From positions 1 through 64,000 of the forward strand of contig CAWDKW010000015.1 of NCBI GenBank assembly GCA_963803065.1: a DNA stretch of 64,000 nucleotides. The letters run 5' to 3'. Below, piece after piece: positions 44,485 through 52,387 of the stretch. Numbering within the stretch: position 1 is the first letter of the stretch; every line of letters begins with the position of its first letter. The notes beneath the pieces were generated by a model, which searched no databases, had not been told where the DNA came from, and was given only the letters and a program-made list of their open reading frames with translations. A program made the position numbers and the translations under genes. The DNA comes from DASXMT01 sp963803065. GTDB taxonomy: Bacteria; Actinomycetota; Acidimicrobiia; Acidimicrobiales; RAAP-2.

Positions 44485-44710
44485 GTCCCTCGCGACACGA
44501 GCCAATGGTCCCATAGATCCCCGTGGTTCGGGCCGATCGGCACCGGAACTGCTGGACACCGAGGACCGTACGGTGGCCGAGCTCGTGGAGATCGTGCAGC
44601 TCACCGAGCAGCCCGTCAGCCAGCTCGTGGAGTCACTGGTCAACCTGGGCTACGTCGATCGCCCTCTCCGGTCTGCCGTCGGGGCCCAGTCGGCCAGGAC
44701 CCGGCGGTAG
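44483..44710 (+). pseudogene. MarR-type HTH fragment
   Basis: A short frame reads ELLDTEDRTVAELVEIVQLT then VSQLVESLVNLGYVDR, which resembles the winged helix of a MarR regulator up to the wing. It then runs into the 3' end of the PaaX gene without the expected DP-DGR segment. Its ATG overlaps the start of the divergent MarR gene in a CATG. A truncated relic is more likely than a working 75-residue protein. Confidence 0.45.
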
Positions 44711-45420
44711 CGGGCATCCCATTCGTCGTAGACGGCGCGCAGGCGTTCCCCCGGCCAATCGGCCGGGAGGAGCTCGGGCGGGAGAAGGGGGTCGGCCTGG
44801 AAGTGGCGGAGGACGCTGGCCGAGAGCAGGAACCCGGGCTCCAGGTCGCTCCAGTCACGAGGTGGTCGGGCGACCAGCTGGTCGTCCAGCTGCCGGGCCC
44901 GCGCCGCCCACGCCTCCGTCGGCCACAACCGCTGGACCAGCTCGTCGGGGTCATCGGGGCGGCCCGACAACCCTGTCGTGTCGGGCCCCAGATCAGCGGG
45001 GAGCTCGACGTCGAGATTGTCTGGCCTGAGCCAGATCCCGTCGCGCAGCTCAGCCAGCCGGGCGAAGGTCAGGGCACGGCGCCGGCGGCTGCGGACCTCG
45101 GCCGTGCTGCCCGTGGTGGTGATCACCACTACCCGCCAGTCGCCTCGCCACCGGCGAGTACGCCCTGATCGGCTGGCGTTCTGGCGTCGCTGCCGGTCGA
45201 GGAGGTGGCCCGACAGACGGTATCGGCCGGCCCCGTCTGTCATCACTTCGCCGGAGGCAACCATGCGGCTCAGGGCGACGCGGGCCCGGTTGGCGTTGAT
45301 GCCGAACAGGGAGGACAGCTCGACCAGGTGGGAGACGGGCAGTTCGGGCTGGTCGGCGCCGAGAAGAGTGCTGGCCAGCACCGAGCGGGCCGTCATCCGT
45401 CTATTACCAGTATCCACCAT
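44650..45420 (-). CDS. PaaX-family transcriptional regulator
   Basis: This 256-residue protein has a winged-helix N-terminal domain (LPVSHLVELSSLFGINANRARVAL in parts) and the PaaX central and C-terminal domains (WRVVVITT, RLAELRDGIWLRPDNL, WSDLEPGFLLSASVLRHFQ). PaaX proteins repress aromatic or fatty acid catabolic genes until a CoA thioester binds. It is divergent from the desaturase, with a nested dyad over the shared start region. The start is ATG 45,420 or ATG 45,396. Confidence 0.85.
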   Translation of the reverse strand: MVDTGNRRMTARSVLASTLLGADQPELPVSHLVELSSLFGINANRARVALSRMVASGEVMTDGAGRYRLSGHLLDRQRRQNASRSGRTRRWRGDWRVVVITTTGSTAEVRSRRRRALTFARLAELRDGIWLRPDNLDVELPADLGPDTTGLSGRPDDPDELVQRLWPTEAWAARARQLDDQLVARPPRDWSDLEPGFLLSASVLRHFQADPLLPPELLPADWPGERLRAVYDEWDARYRRVLADWAPTADRRGRST

Positions 45421-45440
45421 CTGGATGGATAGCGTAATAT
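45411..45440 (+). promoter_or_regulatory. Shared dyad and -10 box of PaaX/desaturase pair
   Basis: TATCCA (45,411-45,416) and TGGATA (45,426-45,431) form an inverted repeat enclosing CCATCTGGATGG. TAATAT at 45,435-45,440 lies seven bases from ATG 45,448, which suits a leaderless desaturase transcript. The dyad would sit over the promoter, so PaaX-type control is likely. Confidence 0.5.
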
Positions 45441-45447
45441 GTCGGGG

Positions 45448-46395
45448 ATGCGCACCTCGGTCGTCCCCGAGCCGGCCATTCGGCCCGAGGTGCTGCCCAC
45501 CGACCGCTTGCTGGCCAACGGGATGTGCTCCCCGGGGTTGCGTCCGGCCATGCGACGCATCGACGACCGCCGCAATGCCCTGTCGGTCGCGTCCTTGTGG
45601 TTCTGGGTCGTCGCTGTCGTGGCCCTGGCCGTGCGGCTCGACAGCGTCGCTGCGTACGTAGCCGCCTTCGTCGTGATGGGGCCGCTGTATGTCCGGTTCG
45701 CCATCCTGATGCACGAGGCCGCCCATAGGCTGCTCTTCAGCGACAAGCGGGTGAACGACCTCGTGGGCACGTGGCTGATCGCCTATCCGGCCTTCACCCC
45801 GATCGGTCTCTACCGGCGGGGCCACATCGCCCACCACCGCCAGGAGTTCGGACCCGAGGAGCCCGACCTGTCTTTCTACGGCGGCTATCCGTGCACGCGT
45901 CGCGATCTCCGACGGCGGCTGTTGCGGGACGCGGTCGGCATCTCCGGCTGGAAGAACTTCAGGCCCTTGCTCTTGTCCGTGCGGGTGGCGGCCTCTCGCC
46001 GAGTGGGCCTGTCCATCCTCGGCGCCCAAGCGCTGCTGTGGGCGCTCTCCTGGGTGGCGACAGGGCGATGGTGGATCTACCCCGTCTTGTGGTGGCTGCC
46101 GTGGATGACCCAGTGGCGGGTGCTCAACCGGTTGCGGGCCATCGCCGAGCACGGTGGCATGGAGGCAGGCGCCGACCGTCGGGTGACCACCCACGCCGTT
46201 CGCCAGTCCTGGGCCGCCCGCTGCTGGTTGGTGCCCTACAACACGGGATGGCACCTGGCTCATCACGTCGACATGGGCATCCCCTGGCGCAACCTGCCTC
46301 GGTTCCACGCCGAGCTCGAGCGGGCCGGCTACGTCACCGCCGAACTGACGTACCCGTCGTACCGGGCCTTGTGGGCCGCCCTGACCGACGCCTGA
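45448..46395 (+). CDS. Membrane fatty acid desaturase/hydroxylase
   Basis: This 315-residue membrane protein has the three histidine boxes of the di-iron desaturases: HEAAH (about 91-95), HIAHH (about 127-131) and HLAHH (about 271-275). Helices flank the first box and the middle region (ALLWALSWVATGRWWIYPVLWW). It inserts double bonds or hydroxyls into lipid or carotenoid chains using O2. I start it at ATG 45,448 because the -10 box overlaps the earlier ATG at 45,439. Confidence 0.88.
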   Translation: MRTSVVPEPAIRPEVLPTDRLLANGMCSPGLRPAMRRIDDRRNALSVASLWFWVVAVVALAVRLDSVAAYVAAFVVMGPLYVRFAILMHEAAHRLLFSDKRVNDLVGTWLIAYPAFTPIGLYRRGHIAHHRQEFGPEEPDLSFYGGYPCTRRDLRRRLLRDAVGISGWKNFRPLLLSVRVAASRRVGLSILGAQALLWALSWVATGRWWIYPVLWWLPWMTQWRVLNRLRAIAEHGGMEAGADRRVTTHAVRQSWAARCWLVPYNTGWHLAHHVDMGIPWRNLPRFHAELERAGYVTAELTYPSYRALWAALTDA

Positions 46396-46407
46396 ACCGG
46401 CCGTCGA

Positions 46408-47541
46408 CTAGCCCGCCTGCTCCTCGAGCCGAGCGCCCCGGCTGGCCGCGGCAGCCGACTCCCAGCGGGACTCGATGCTGCCGTACTTCCACACGGCGAG
46501 GGCGGCCACCCAGATGACCAGGAAGAGGCCGACGATGATGAAGCCGGCCTTATTGATGTCGAAGTTGGCCATGAAGTCCCAGAACCCCCCGCGCAGGCGG
46601 AGCTCGGTGGTGAGAAGGCCGACGATCTCGATCGTGCCGATGAGGAACGCCGCCGCAATGGACAGACCGGTGATGACCAGGTTGTAGTACACCTTGCGGA
46701 CGGGCCGGGCGAAGGCCCAGCCGTAGGCAAAGTTCATGAAGCAGCCGTCGACGCTGTCGAACAGCATCATCCCGCCCGAGAACAGGAGCGGCATGGCCAG
46801 CACGGCGTACCAGGGAAGCCCTTCGGTGGCCGCGGCAGCGGTCGCCGCCAGCAACAACACCTCGGTGGCCGTGTCGAACCCGATGCCGAAGATGAGCCCC
46901 ACGAAGAACATCTGCCAGGTGTGGTTGATCGAACGCATGAACCGGCCGAAGAACCGGTACATCAGGCCGCGGGCCTGGAGCTGGCGCTCGAGCTCCTCCT
47001 CGTCGTAGAGGCCCAGGCGCATGTCCCGGAAGACCTTGACGATCCCGGCCAGAACCACGATGTTCAACAGGGCGATGAGGTACAAGAACGAGGCGGCCAG
47101 CCCCGTCCCCACGATGCCCCCGACCGTCTCGTAGCCGGAGTTCGGGTTGACCACCGCCCCGAAGACGGCTTTGGCGGCAATGGAGAGCCCCACTCCGACC
47201 AGCACGATCACCGTCGAATGGCCGACGGCGAAGAAGAAGCCCGTGCCCAGGGGTCGCCGGCCCTCGATCATCAGCTTCCGGGTCACGTTGTCGATGGCCG
47301 AGATGTGGTCGGCGTCGAAGGCATGTCGCATCCCAAGGGTCCACGCGGTGACGCCCAGTCCGATGCCGATGCCCAGACCTTTGTACTGGAAGTGCTGGGG
47401 CGCGACGGCCAGGAAGAAGATGGCCCAGCCCGTGAGGTTGACGGCCACGACCACGGCACCCATCCCGCCGAGCCGGCCCCACTCTCTTGGTGTCAGCGCG
47501 CTCCGGATGCGGCGGGCACGGTTCGATGCGCTGCCCATCAT
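46408..47541 (-). CDS. Nickel/cobalt permease (NiCoT), cobalt likely
   Basis: This 377-residue transporter has eight or so helices and the NiCoT signature RHAFDADHISAIDN (about 74-87), plus FFAVGHSTVIVLVG and LIFGIGFDTATEV. It takes up Ni2+ or Co2+. A cobalamin riboswitch sits just upstream, which argues for cobalt supply to B12. The ATG at 47,541 is followed by a second ATG; either could be used. It faces the desaturase gene, with 12 bases between the stops. Confidence 0.92.
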   Translation of the reverse strand: MMGSASNRARRIRSALTPREWGRLGGMGAVVVAVNLTGWAIFFLAVAPQHFQYKGLGIGIGLGVTAWTLGMRHAFDADHISAIDNVTRKLMIEGRRPLGTGFFFAVGHSTVIVLVGVGLSIAAKAVFGAVVNPNSGYETVGGIVGTGLAASFLYLIALLNIVVLAGIVKVFRDMRLGLYDEEELERQLQARGLMYRFFGRFMRSINHTWQMFFVGLIFGIGFDTATEVLLLAATAAAATEGLPWYAVLAMPLLFSGGMMLFDSVDGCFMNFAYGWAFARPVRKVYYNLVITGLSIAAAFLIGTIEIVGLLTTELRLRGGFWDFMANFDINKAGFIIVGLFLVIWVAALAVWKYGSIESRWESAAAASRGARLEEQAG

Positions 47542-47637
47542 GTGGGTCGTGCCTCGGCCCTGGGGCCGACGAGGCCGACCGCTCGGGTCTCGCTCTCGAT
47601 CCAGAACCGCACGAACCACCCCTCCTTCGGGAGCCGG

Positions 47638-47760
47638 TCTCGTCGGTGCAGAGCGAGGCGACCGGACTCGTCCCCCCGAGGGGCTTCACCGTTGCGGGAC
47701 AGTGCCGGAATCTCACCGGACTTCGCTACACAGTGCACCACTCCGCCTTCCACGGAGCGG
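47638..47760 (-). promoter_or_regulatory. Cobalamin (B12) riboswitch
   Basis: On the minus strand the region 47,717-47,691 reads GGTGAGATTCCGGCACTG then TCCCGCAAC, the conserved B12-binding core. The closing helix pairs TGCACC (minus, 47,650-47,645) with GGTGCA (minus, 47,739-47,734). A GAGTCCGG element follows the core. The layout is the compact actinobacterial form. It lies about 100 bases before the NiCoT start, so cobalamin should switch off the transporter. Confidence 0.9.
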
Positions 47761-47858
47761 CACGACCCTACGACGGCACTGGTCGGGGGTCAAGTGTCAT
47801 GTCGACGCCTGCGGGGACATGCGCCAGGTGGGGGAGCGCCAGCGGGGGAGAGGCTGGT

Positions 47859-48551
47859 CTAGGTCCACCGCGCCGACGGGTGTTCGCCGCCATGGGCCGG
47901 CTGTGACCATCTCGTCCGGGAGCCGATGACCCAGGGCAGGTGGGCCAGGGCGTCGAGGAACAAGACGGCCCCTACGCCCACGCAGGCCCCACCGAGGGCG
48001 TCCGTGGGGTAGTGCCAGCGGAGGACGACGACCGCGGCACAGATGCCGACCACCAGCGCGGTAGCCAAGACGGCCATTGCCGCTCGGGCGATCGGCGGTA
48101 TCACCAGCACAGCACCGGTGGCCAGGGCGGCCACCACGGTGACCGTCCCCGACGGATAGGAGCCAACGGCATCGCCGATGTGGCGGTGGATGAGGGGCTT
48201 CGCCACCTGGTCGACGACCAACACGGCGGCGAGGGGAGCGACAGCGCAGACCACGGCGCGCACCCAGTCGCGGGTCAGCCCGACGACGAAGAGCACGACG
48301 ACGCCGATCAACGCCCCCGAGAGCGAGCCGACCTGCGTCAGGTCGTGGGCCCACCGTGCCCCGTCGCCAGCCCGAAGGAGCTGGTTGCCCAGCGTATCGA
48401 TCGAGTTCGGTCCGGGACTGCGAACCAGCAACAGGCCGGCTAGGGCAGCGACGGCCAAGAGGGCCGTTCCCGTGACCAGCTCGACCGCGGTCCAGCCCAT
48501 TGAGGCCGACTCCGGCCCTCGGGACTTGATCGATGGCGCCTGCGACGACAT
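47859..48551 (-). CDS. PAP2-family membrane phosphatase
   Basis: This 230-residue protein has about six helices. PAP2 motifs are KPLIHRHIG, then SYPSGTVTVVAAL and RWHYPTDALGG. The second motif usually reads PSGH, whereas here it is PSGT, so the acid/base histidine is missing at its usual place. The family removes phosphate from lipid phosphates such as undecaprenyl-PP. Activity may be altered. Confidence 0.82.
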   Translation of the reverse strand: MSSQAPSIKSRGPESASMGWTAVELVTGTALLAVAALAGLLLVRSPGPNSIDTLGNQLLRAGDGARWAHDLTQVGSLSGALIGVVVLFVVGLTRDWVRAVVCAVAPLAAVLVVDQVAKPLIHRHIGDAVGSYPSGTVTVVAALATGAVLVIPPIARAAMAVLATALVVGICAAVVVLRWHYPTDALGGACVGVGAVLFLDALAHLPWVIGSRTRWSQPAHGGEHPSARWT

Positions 48552-48761
48552 GGCGTGGAGCGTACGGGCGCCGCAGCGTCCATGGGGCGCGGCCCGTCCC
48601 CGCGCTCACAGGAAGCCCTCATGTCCCTCGGCGCGACACGGCGACCGCCTCGCCGTGGCCGAAGGGCACAGATCCCCCGGTTGCCCGACCGGGGAGGCCA
48701 CAATGGGGGGGCGGCAACAACGGCCGTCCGTATCCCATCACCTCAAGGAGAGTCTCACCCC

Positions 48762-49076
48762 GTGAACAAGTCTGAACTGATTGCCGCCGTCTCGACCCAC
48801 ACCGGCGTCGACGCCAAGTCCGTTTCCGCTGTGCTGAACGGCACCGAGGACGTGGTCACTGCGACCGTGAAGAAGGGCGAAAAGGTCCTCATCACCGGCT
48901 TCGTCTCGTTCGAAAGGGTGGATCGCAAGGCCCGCACCGGCCGCAACCCGCAGACCGGTGAGGCCATCAAAGTAAAGGCGTCCAAGGCGCCCCGGGTGGC
49001 GGCCGGCGCCTCGTTCAAGAAGGTCGTGAACGGGCAGGCCCCGGCGCCGAAGCTGGTCACCAAGAAGGCAAAGTAG
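48762..49076 (+). CDS. hup: HU-type nucleoid protein
   Basis: This 104-residue DNA-binding protein follows the HU fold: MNKSELIAAVSTHTGVDAKS, VLITGFVSFERVDRKAR and the DNA-contacting arm GRNPQTGEAIKVKASKAP. A short Lys/Pro tail ends it, without the long basic tail of mycobacterial HupB. It bends and compacts DNA. The GTG start follows AAGGAGAG. A strong hairpin at 49,171 probably ends its transcript. Confidence 0.95.
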   Translation: MNKSELIAAVSTHTGVDAKSVSAVLNGTEDVVTATVKKGEKVLITGFVSFERVDRKARTGRNPQTGEAIKVKASKAPRVAAGASFKKVVNGQAPAPKLVTKKAK

Positions 49077-49170
49077 GACTCGACCCCGGCGAGCCGACCG
49101 CGATCGGACGCCAGTGCGTGGCCGGCCGCGTACGAAACGTCGCAGCCCGGGGGTAAAGTTGAAGTCTGTT

Positions 49171-49222
49171 CTGCCCCGTGAGCGCGGTTCCCGCCACCTG
49201 CGCTCCGGGGCAGGACCCTTTT
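49171..49222 (+). terminator. Intrinsic terminator after the HU gene
   Basis: CTGCCCCGTGAGCGC (49,171-49,185) pairs with GCGCTCCGGGGCAG (49,200-49,213) with a single bulged base. It is followed by GACCCTTTT. The long GC stem and short T run suit a terminator of the HU transcript and perhaps of the facing gene. Confidence 0.6.
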
Positions 49223-49317
49223 CCGTCCTGACCAGGAAGACGGTCGGCGCGGAGCCTTCGGGCCGGGGTCGGAGACCCCGTCGGAGAACCTCTCGTAACC
49301 ACCGTCGCCTCCGCCGC

Positions 49318-49650
49318 TCAGTGGCGGGCCGGCTGCGCCTTGTGCAGGGCCGCTGCGGCGGCCGATCGGGCCTCGTCGAGCGCCGACTGGAGGCGATCCA
49401 GGGTCTCGTCGAGGTGGCGGTCGCCGACGAGACCGGCCGCCTCGCTGACCAGGTCGCGAGCCGCGCTGGCCGCCTTACCCAGGGCGTGCCCGCCGGCTCC
49501 CCTGGCCTGTTCGGCGGCGTTGGCGATCGGCTCGGTGCCCCCGGCCCGGCGAGAGCGCTTCCTCCGCCTGAGGACGAGGGCCACGACGAGCAGAAGGACG
49601 GCGGCCGCACCGAAGAGGGGTCCTTGTTGACTTGGGTTTGCGCTGGGCAT
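49318..49650 (-). CDS. Membrane-anchored helical protein
   Basis: This 110-residue protein has one membrane helix (about 11-27: LFGAAAVLLLVVALVLR), a very basic stop (RRRKRSRR) and a long amphipathic alanine-rich helix region with AARDLVSEAAGLVG and LDRLQSALDEARSAA. The basic patch places the long tail in the cytoplasm. It could be a scaffold or a stress protein. No family is recognised. The start at ATG 49,650 follows GGAGATGCTC. Confidence 0.6.
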   Translation of the reverse strand: MPSANPSQQGPLFGAAAVLLLVVALVLRRRKRSRRAGGTEPIANAAEQARGAGGHALGKAASAARDLVSEAAGLVGDRHLDETLDRLQSALDEARSAAAAALHKAQPARH

Positions 49651-49804
49651 GAGCATCTCCGATCCGGGGGCGCTGGGCTGTGGGCGTCCCGAGTTGAAGG
49701 CCTGGTACCCGTGCTTGTACCCACCGTGGCCACGCTCCATGCGCCTCTTCGGGTGGCCCGTCCAAGATGTCCGGCGACGGCCGATGTGCCATGATGCGGA
49801 CCCC

Positions 49805-49954
49805 ATGGACAACTCCGACACCACCTCCCCGACGATCCACCGCTGCGGGCTGTGCGGAGGTCTGGTCCATCCCGGGGACAACTCGGCCACGGCGGCCTGG
49901 TGCCGGAGATGCAGCCGCGTCGTGACAACCCGGCGTGACGGCGGCATGTCCTAG
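49805..49954 (+). CDS. Small zinc-ribbon protein
   Basis: This 49-residue protein has two CxxC pairs, CGLC (about 14-17) and CRRC (about 33-36), the layout of a zinc ribbon. The rest is polar. It starts at ATG 49,805 and ends 17 bases before the thioesterase gene. No function can be given. Confidence 0.55.
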   Translation: MDNSDTTSPTIHRCGLCGGLVHPGDNSATAAWCRRCSRVVTTRRDGGMS

Positions 49955-49971
49955 ATTCGACGAGGACCAGG

Positions 49972-50373
49972 GTGCCTGCGATCGAGCTGTCGGCGTTGCT
50001 CGATGCCATGCCCTTTGCCCGTTATTGCGGCGTGGAGCTCGTCGCCGCCACACCCGAAGCGGTCGAGGGTCAGCTCGCCTGGTCCGAGGATCGCTGTACG
50101 GCGAGGGGTCGACTGCACGGCGGTGCACTGATGACCCTGGGCGACACGGTCGGCGCCGCCTGTGCCTTCGTCAACCTTCCCGAGGGGGCGTCGACGACGA
50201 CCATCGAGTCGAAGACGAACTTCATCCGGGGCGTCGACGGGGGCACGGCAACGGCCATCGCTCGACCACTGCACGTCGGCGGACGCTTCATCGTGGTCCA
50301 GACCACCATTACCGACGGCGATGGAGCATTGGTCGCCCAGATCACCCAGACCCAGGCCGTCCTGCGCTCGTAG
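49972..50373 (+). CDS. PaaI-family hotdog thioesterase
   Basis: This 133-residue hotdog-fold protein has the motif GRLHGGALMTLGDTVGAACA (about 43-62). The aspartate in LGD is the usual catalytic residue, and strands TTIESKTNFIRGV and GRFIVVQTTI follow. It hydrolyses acyl- or aryl-CoA esters as a dimer or tetramer. The GTG start at 49,972 is preceded by ACCAGG. Confidence 0.88.
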   Translation: MPAIELSALLDAMPFARYCGVELVAATPEAVEGQLAWSEDRCTARGRLHGGALMTLGDTVGAACAFVNLPEGASTTTIESKTNFIRGVDGGTATAIARPLHVGGRFIVVQTTITDGDGALVAQITQTQAVLRS

Positions 50374-50446
50374 CGGCCGGCGCCCAGGTGCGGTGGTCCC
50401 TGCCGTTCTCCGCATCGAGCAGGCTCTGGGGTCGTGACCGGGCCCC

Positions 50447-50516
50447 ACTCATCCATGCCCGACTCGTCCATGCCCGACTCGCCCGATGCCTGACTCGTCC
50501 ATGCCTGACTCGCTCG
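50447..50516 (+). repeat. Tandem 15-16-bp repeats over the nhaA start
   Basis: Four units of the type ACTCGTCCATGCCCG (50,447, 50,462, 50,477 and 50,493) and a partial fifth run through the start of nhaA. Each unit contains a possible ATG. In nhaA they give the repeated MPDS at the N-terminus. Slippage could change the number of starts or the leader length. Confidence 0.65.
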
Positions 50517-51850
50517 TACCCGAGGAAGCCGGTACCGCGCTGCGCCGGGTGCTCGGGTCCGAGGTCACCGGGGGCGTCGTCCTGACGTTGGCCGGCGTTG
50601 CCGCGCTGGTATGGGCCAATAGTCCGGTGCAGGCCACCTACGACCAGGTGTGGGAGCACAGCGCCCGCCTGGGGACCGGTGGCTTCTCGGGCCTGACCAC
50701 CGTGCGGGGCTGGGTCAACGGCGGGATCATGACCATCTTCTTCCTCGTGGTCGGGCTCGAGATCGCACGCGAGAGGCGGTACGGCGCCCTGTCCGACCGA
50801 CAGACCGCGGTCGTGCCCGTCGTTGGGGCGCTGGGAGGCATGGCCGGCGCCGCCCTGGTCTACTTCCTCGTCAACCACGAACCGCCCGGTAGCCGGGGGT
50901 GGGGCATCCCCATGGCCACGGACATCGCCTTCGCCATCGGTGCACTGGCCCTTCTCGGACGACGGGTACCGAGTGGGCTCAGGCTCTTCCTGTTGACGCT
51001 GGCCGTCGCCGACGACATCGGCTCGGTGATCGCCCTCGCCGTGTTCTACTCGAGCACGCTCGATGTGGGGGCACTGCTGGGAGCCGTGTTCGTGGTCGCC
51101 CTCCTCATCGCCGCCCGTCGCCGGTGGACCGCTGCGGCCTGGCCGTACCTGGCCGGAGGCGTGGTCCTGTGGGGGCTCCTGGCCGCGGCCGGCATCGAAC
51201 CGGCCCTCGCCGGGGTGGTGGTGGGCGTCCTCATTCCCTCCGGTGTGGCCCTGGCCAAGCCCGGCACAGGACGGGCAAGGCCCGGTCCGGGGCTGGCCCA
51301 GCCGGCGGTCGGGCCGGCCAAGCGTGACCCGGCCGAGCGGCTCGAGTCGAGGCTCGGGCCGGTGTCGGCCTACTTCGTCCTCCCTCTGTTCGCGTTGGCC
51401 AACGCCGGGGTCACCATCGAGTCGAACATGCTCGCCCATCCTGGCGCGACGGGCGTCTTCGTGGGGATCGTCGCGGCCCGGTTGGTGGGAAAGATGGTCG
51501 GGATCGCGCTGGCCAGTCTGGTCGTGGTGTGGCTTGGTGTGGGGCGCCTCCCGGTCGGGGTCACCCGGGGCCACCTGGCCGGCGGGGCCGCGGTGGCCGG
51601 CATCGGCTTCACCGTCCCGTTGCTCTTCGCTGAACGGGCCTTCCTCGGCCGGCCGACGTTGGTGGCCGCCAGCCAGGTCGGGCTGTTGGCCGGATCGGCC
51701 GCCGCGTTCGTGGTTGGGGCCGTGGTCCTGATCGCCGTCGATCGCCGACGGGGCCGTGGGCATTCGGGGGGATCGTATGCTGTCGACGCCGGCCCCCCAT
51801 CTGGCGGAGGGCCCGACCCGACTCGGGCGACGAACGAGGAGACCCCATGA
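50486..51850 (+). CDS. nhaA: Na+/H+ antiporter NhaA
   Basis: This 454-residue antiporter of about twelve helices has GIPMATDIAFAIGALALLG (about 137-155) and the ion-binding pair of aspartates in LAVADDIGSVIALAV (about 172-186). Between two helices lies an unusually long Pro/Gly/Ala-rich loop (about 254-280). It exchanges sodium for protons to control pH and salt. The start is uncertain because of tandem repeats; ATG 50,486 or a later one (50,501) is possible. The stop overlaps the peroxiredoxin start. Confidence 0.93.
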   Translation: MPDSSMPDSLVPEEAGTALRRVLGSEVTGGVVLTLAGVAALVWANSPVQATYDQVWEHSARLGTGGFSGLTTVRGWVNGGIMTIFFLVVGLEIARERRYGALSDRQTAVVPVVGALGGMAGAALVYFLVNHEPPGSRGWGIPMATDIAFAIGALALLGRRVPSGLRLFLLTLAVADDIGSVIALAVFYSSTLDVGALLGAVFVVALLIAARRRWTAAAWPYLAGGVVLWGLLAAAGIEPALAGVVVGVLIPSGVALAKPGTGRARPGPGLAQPAVGPAKRDPAERLESRLGPVSAYFVLPLFALANAGVTIESNMLAHPGATGVFVGIVAARLVGKMVGIALASLVVVWLGVGRLPVGVTRGHLAGGAAVAGIGFTVPLLFAERAFLGRPTLVAASQVGLLAGSAAAFVVGAVVLIAVDRRRGRGHSGGSYAVDAGPPSGGGPDPTRATNEETP

Positions 51851-52329
51851 CCATTGCCATCGGTGACCGCATTCCGGACGTGCAGGTGATGACCAGTCGG
51901 CCGGAGGGCCCCGTGCCGGTCCAGACCGGCGAGGTGCTCGGCCACGGCAAGGTCGTGCTGTTCGCCGTACCCGGTGCGTTCACGCCCACCTGCTCCGACT
52001 ACCACCTCCCGAGCTACGTCATCCGCTACGACGACCTGAAGGCCAAGGGGGTCGACTCCATCGTCTGCGTCTCGGTCAATGACCCATTCGTCATGGGGGC
52101 GTGGGGCGAGGCACAGCACGTCGACGACCGCGTGCTGCTCCTGGCCGACGGCAACGGGGACTTCACCAGGGCCATGGGCCTGGAGTTGGACGGAAGCGCC
52201 ATCGGCCTGGGAACGCGGTCGCAACGGTATGCGGCGATCATCGAGGATGGGGTGGTGACCAGCCTGCAGGTGGAGCCCGGACCGGGGCTGTCGGTGAGCG
52301 CGGCCGACGCCATGCTCGCGCTGCTGTAG
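51847..52329 (+). CDS. Peroxiredoxin, Prx5 type
   Basis: This 160-residue thioredoxin-fold protein has the active site VPGAFTPTCSDYHLP (about 41-55), containing the peroxidatic cysteine. GDGNGDFTRAMGLELDG-like sequence and TRSQRYAAIIEDG are Prx5 features. It reduces peroxides. It overlaps nhaA by four bases (ATGA), so the two are co-expressed, perhaps in a salt/oxidative stress response. Confidence 0.92.
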   Translation: MTIAIGDRIPDVQVMTSRPEGPVPVQTGEVLGHGKVVLFAVPGAFTPTCSDYHLPSYVIRYDDLKAKGVDSIVCVSVNDPFVMGAWGEAQHVDDRVLLLADGNGDFTRAMGLELDGSAIGLGTRSQRYAAIIEDGVVTSLQVEPGPGLSVSAADAMLALL

Positions 52330-52387
52330 GTCCTCGGTCTGCTCGTGGCCCGTCGCACCGCCTGCCATCGGCCACTACCGTCGAGCT

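Noticed and set aside
46550..47716. Minus-strand open frame of 388 codons
   Set aside because: It overlaps the NiCoT gene in another frame on the same strand and is Arg/His/Pro rich. It would also run through the cobalamin riboswitch.
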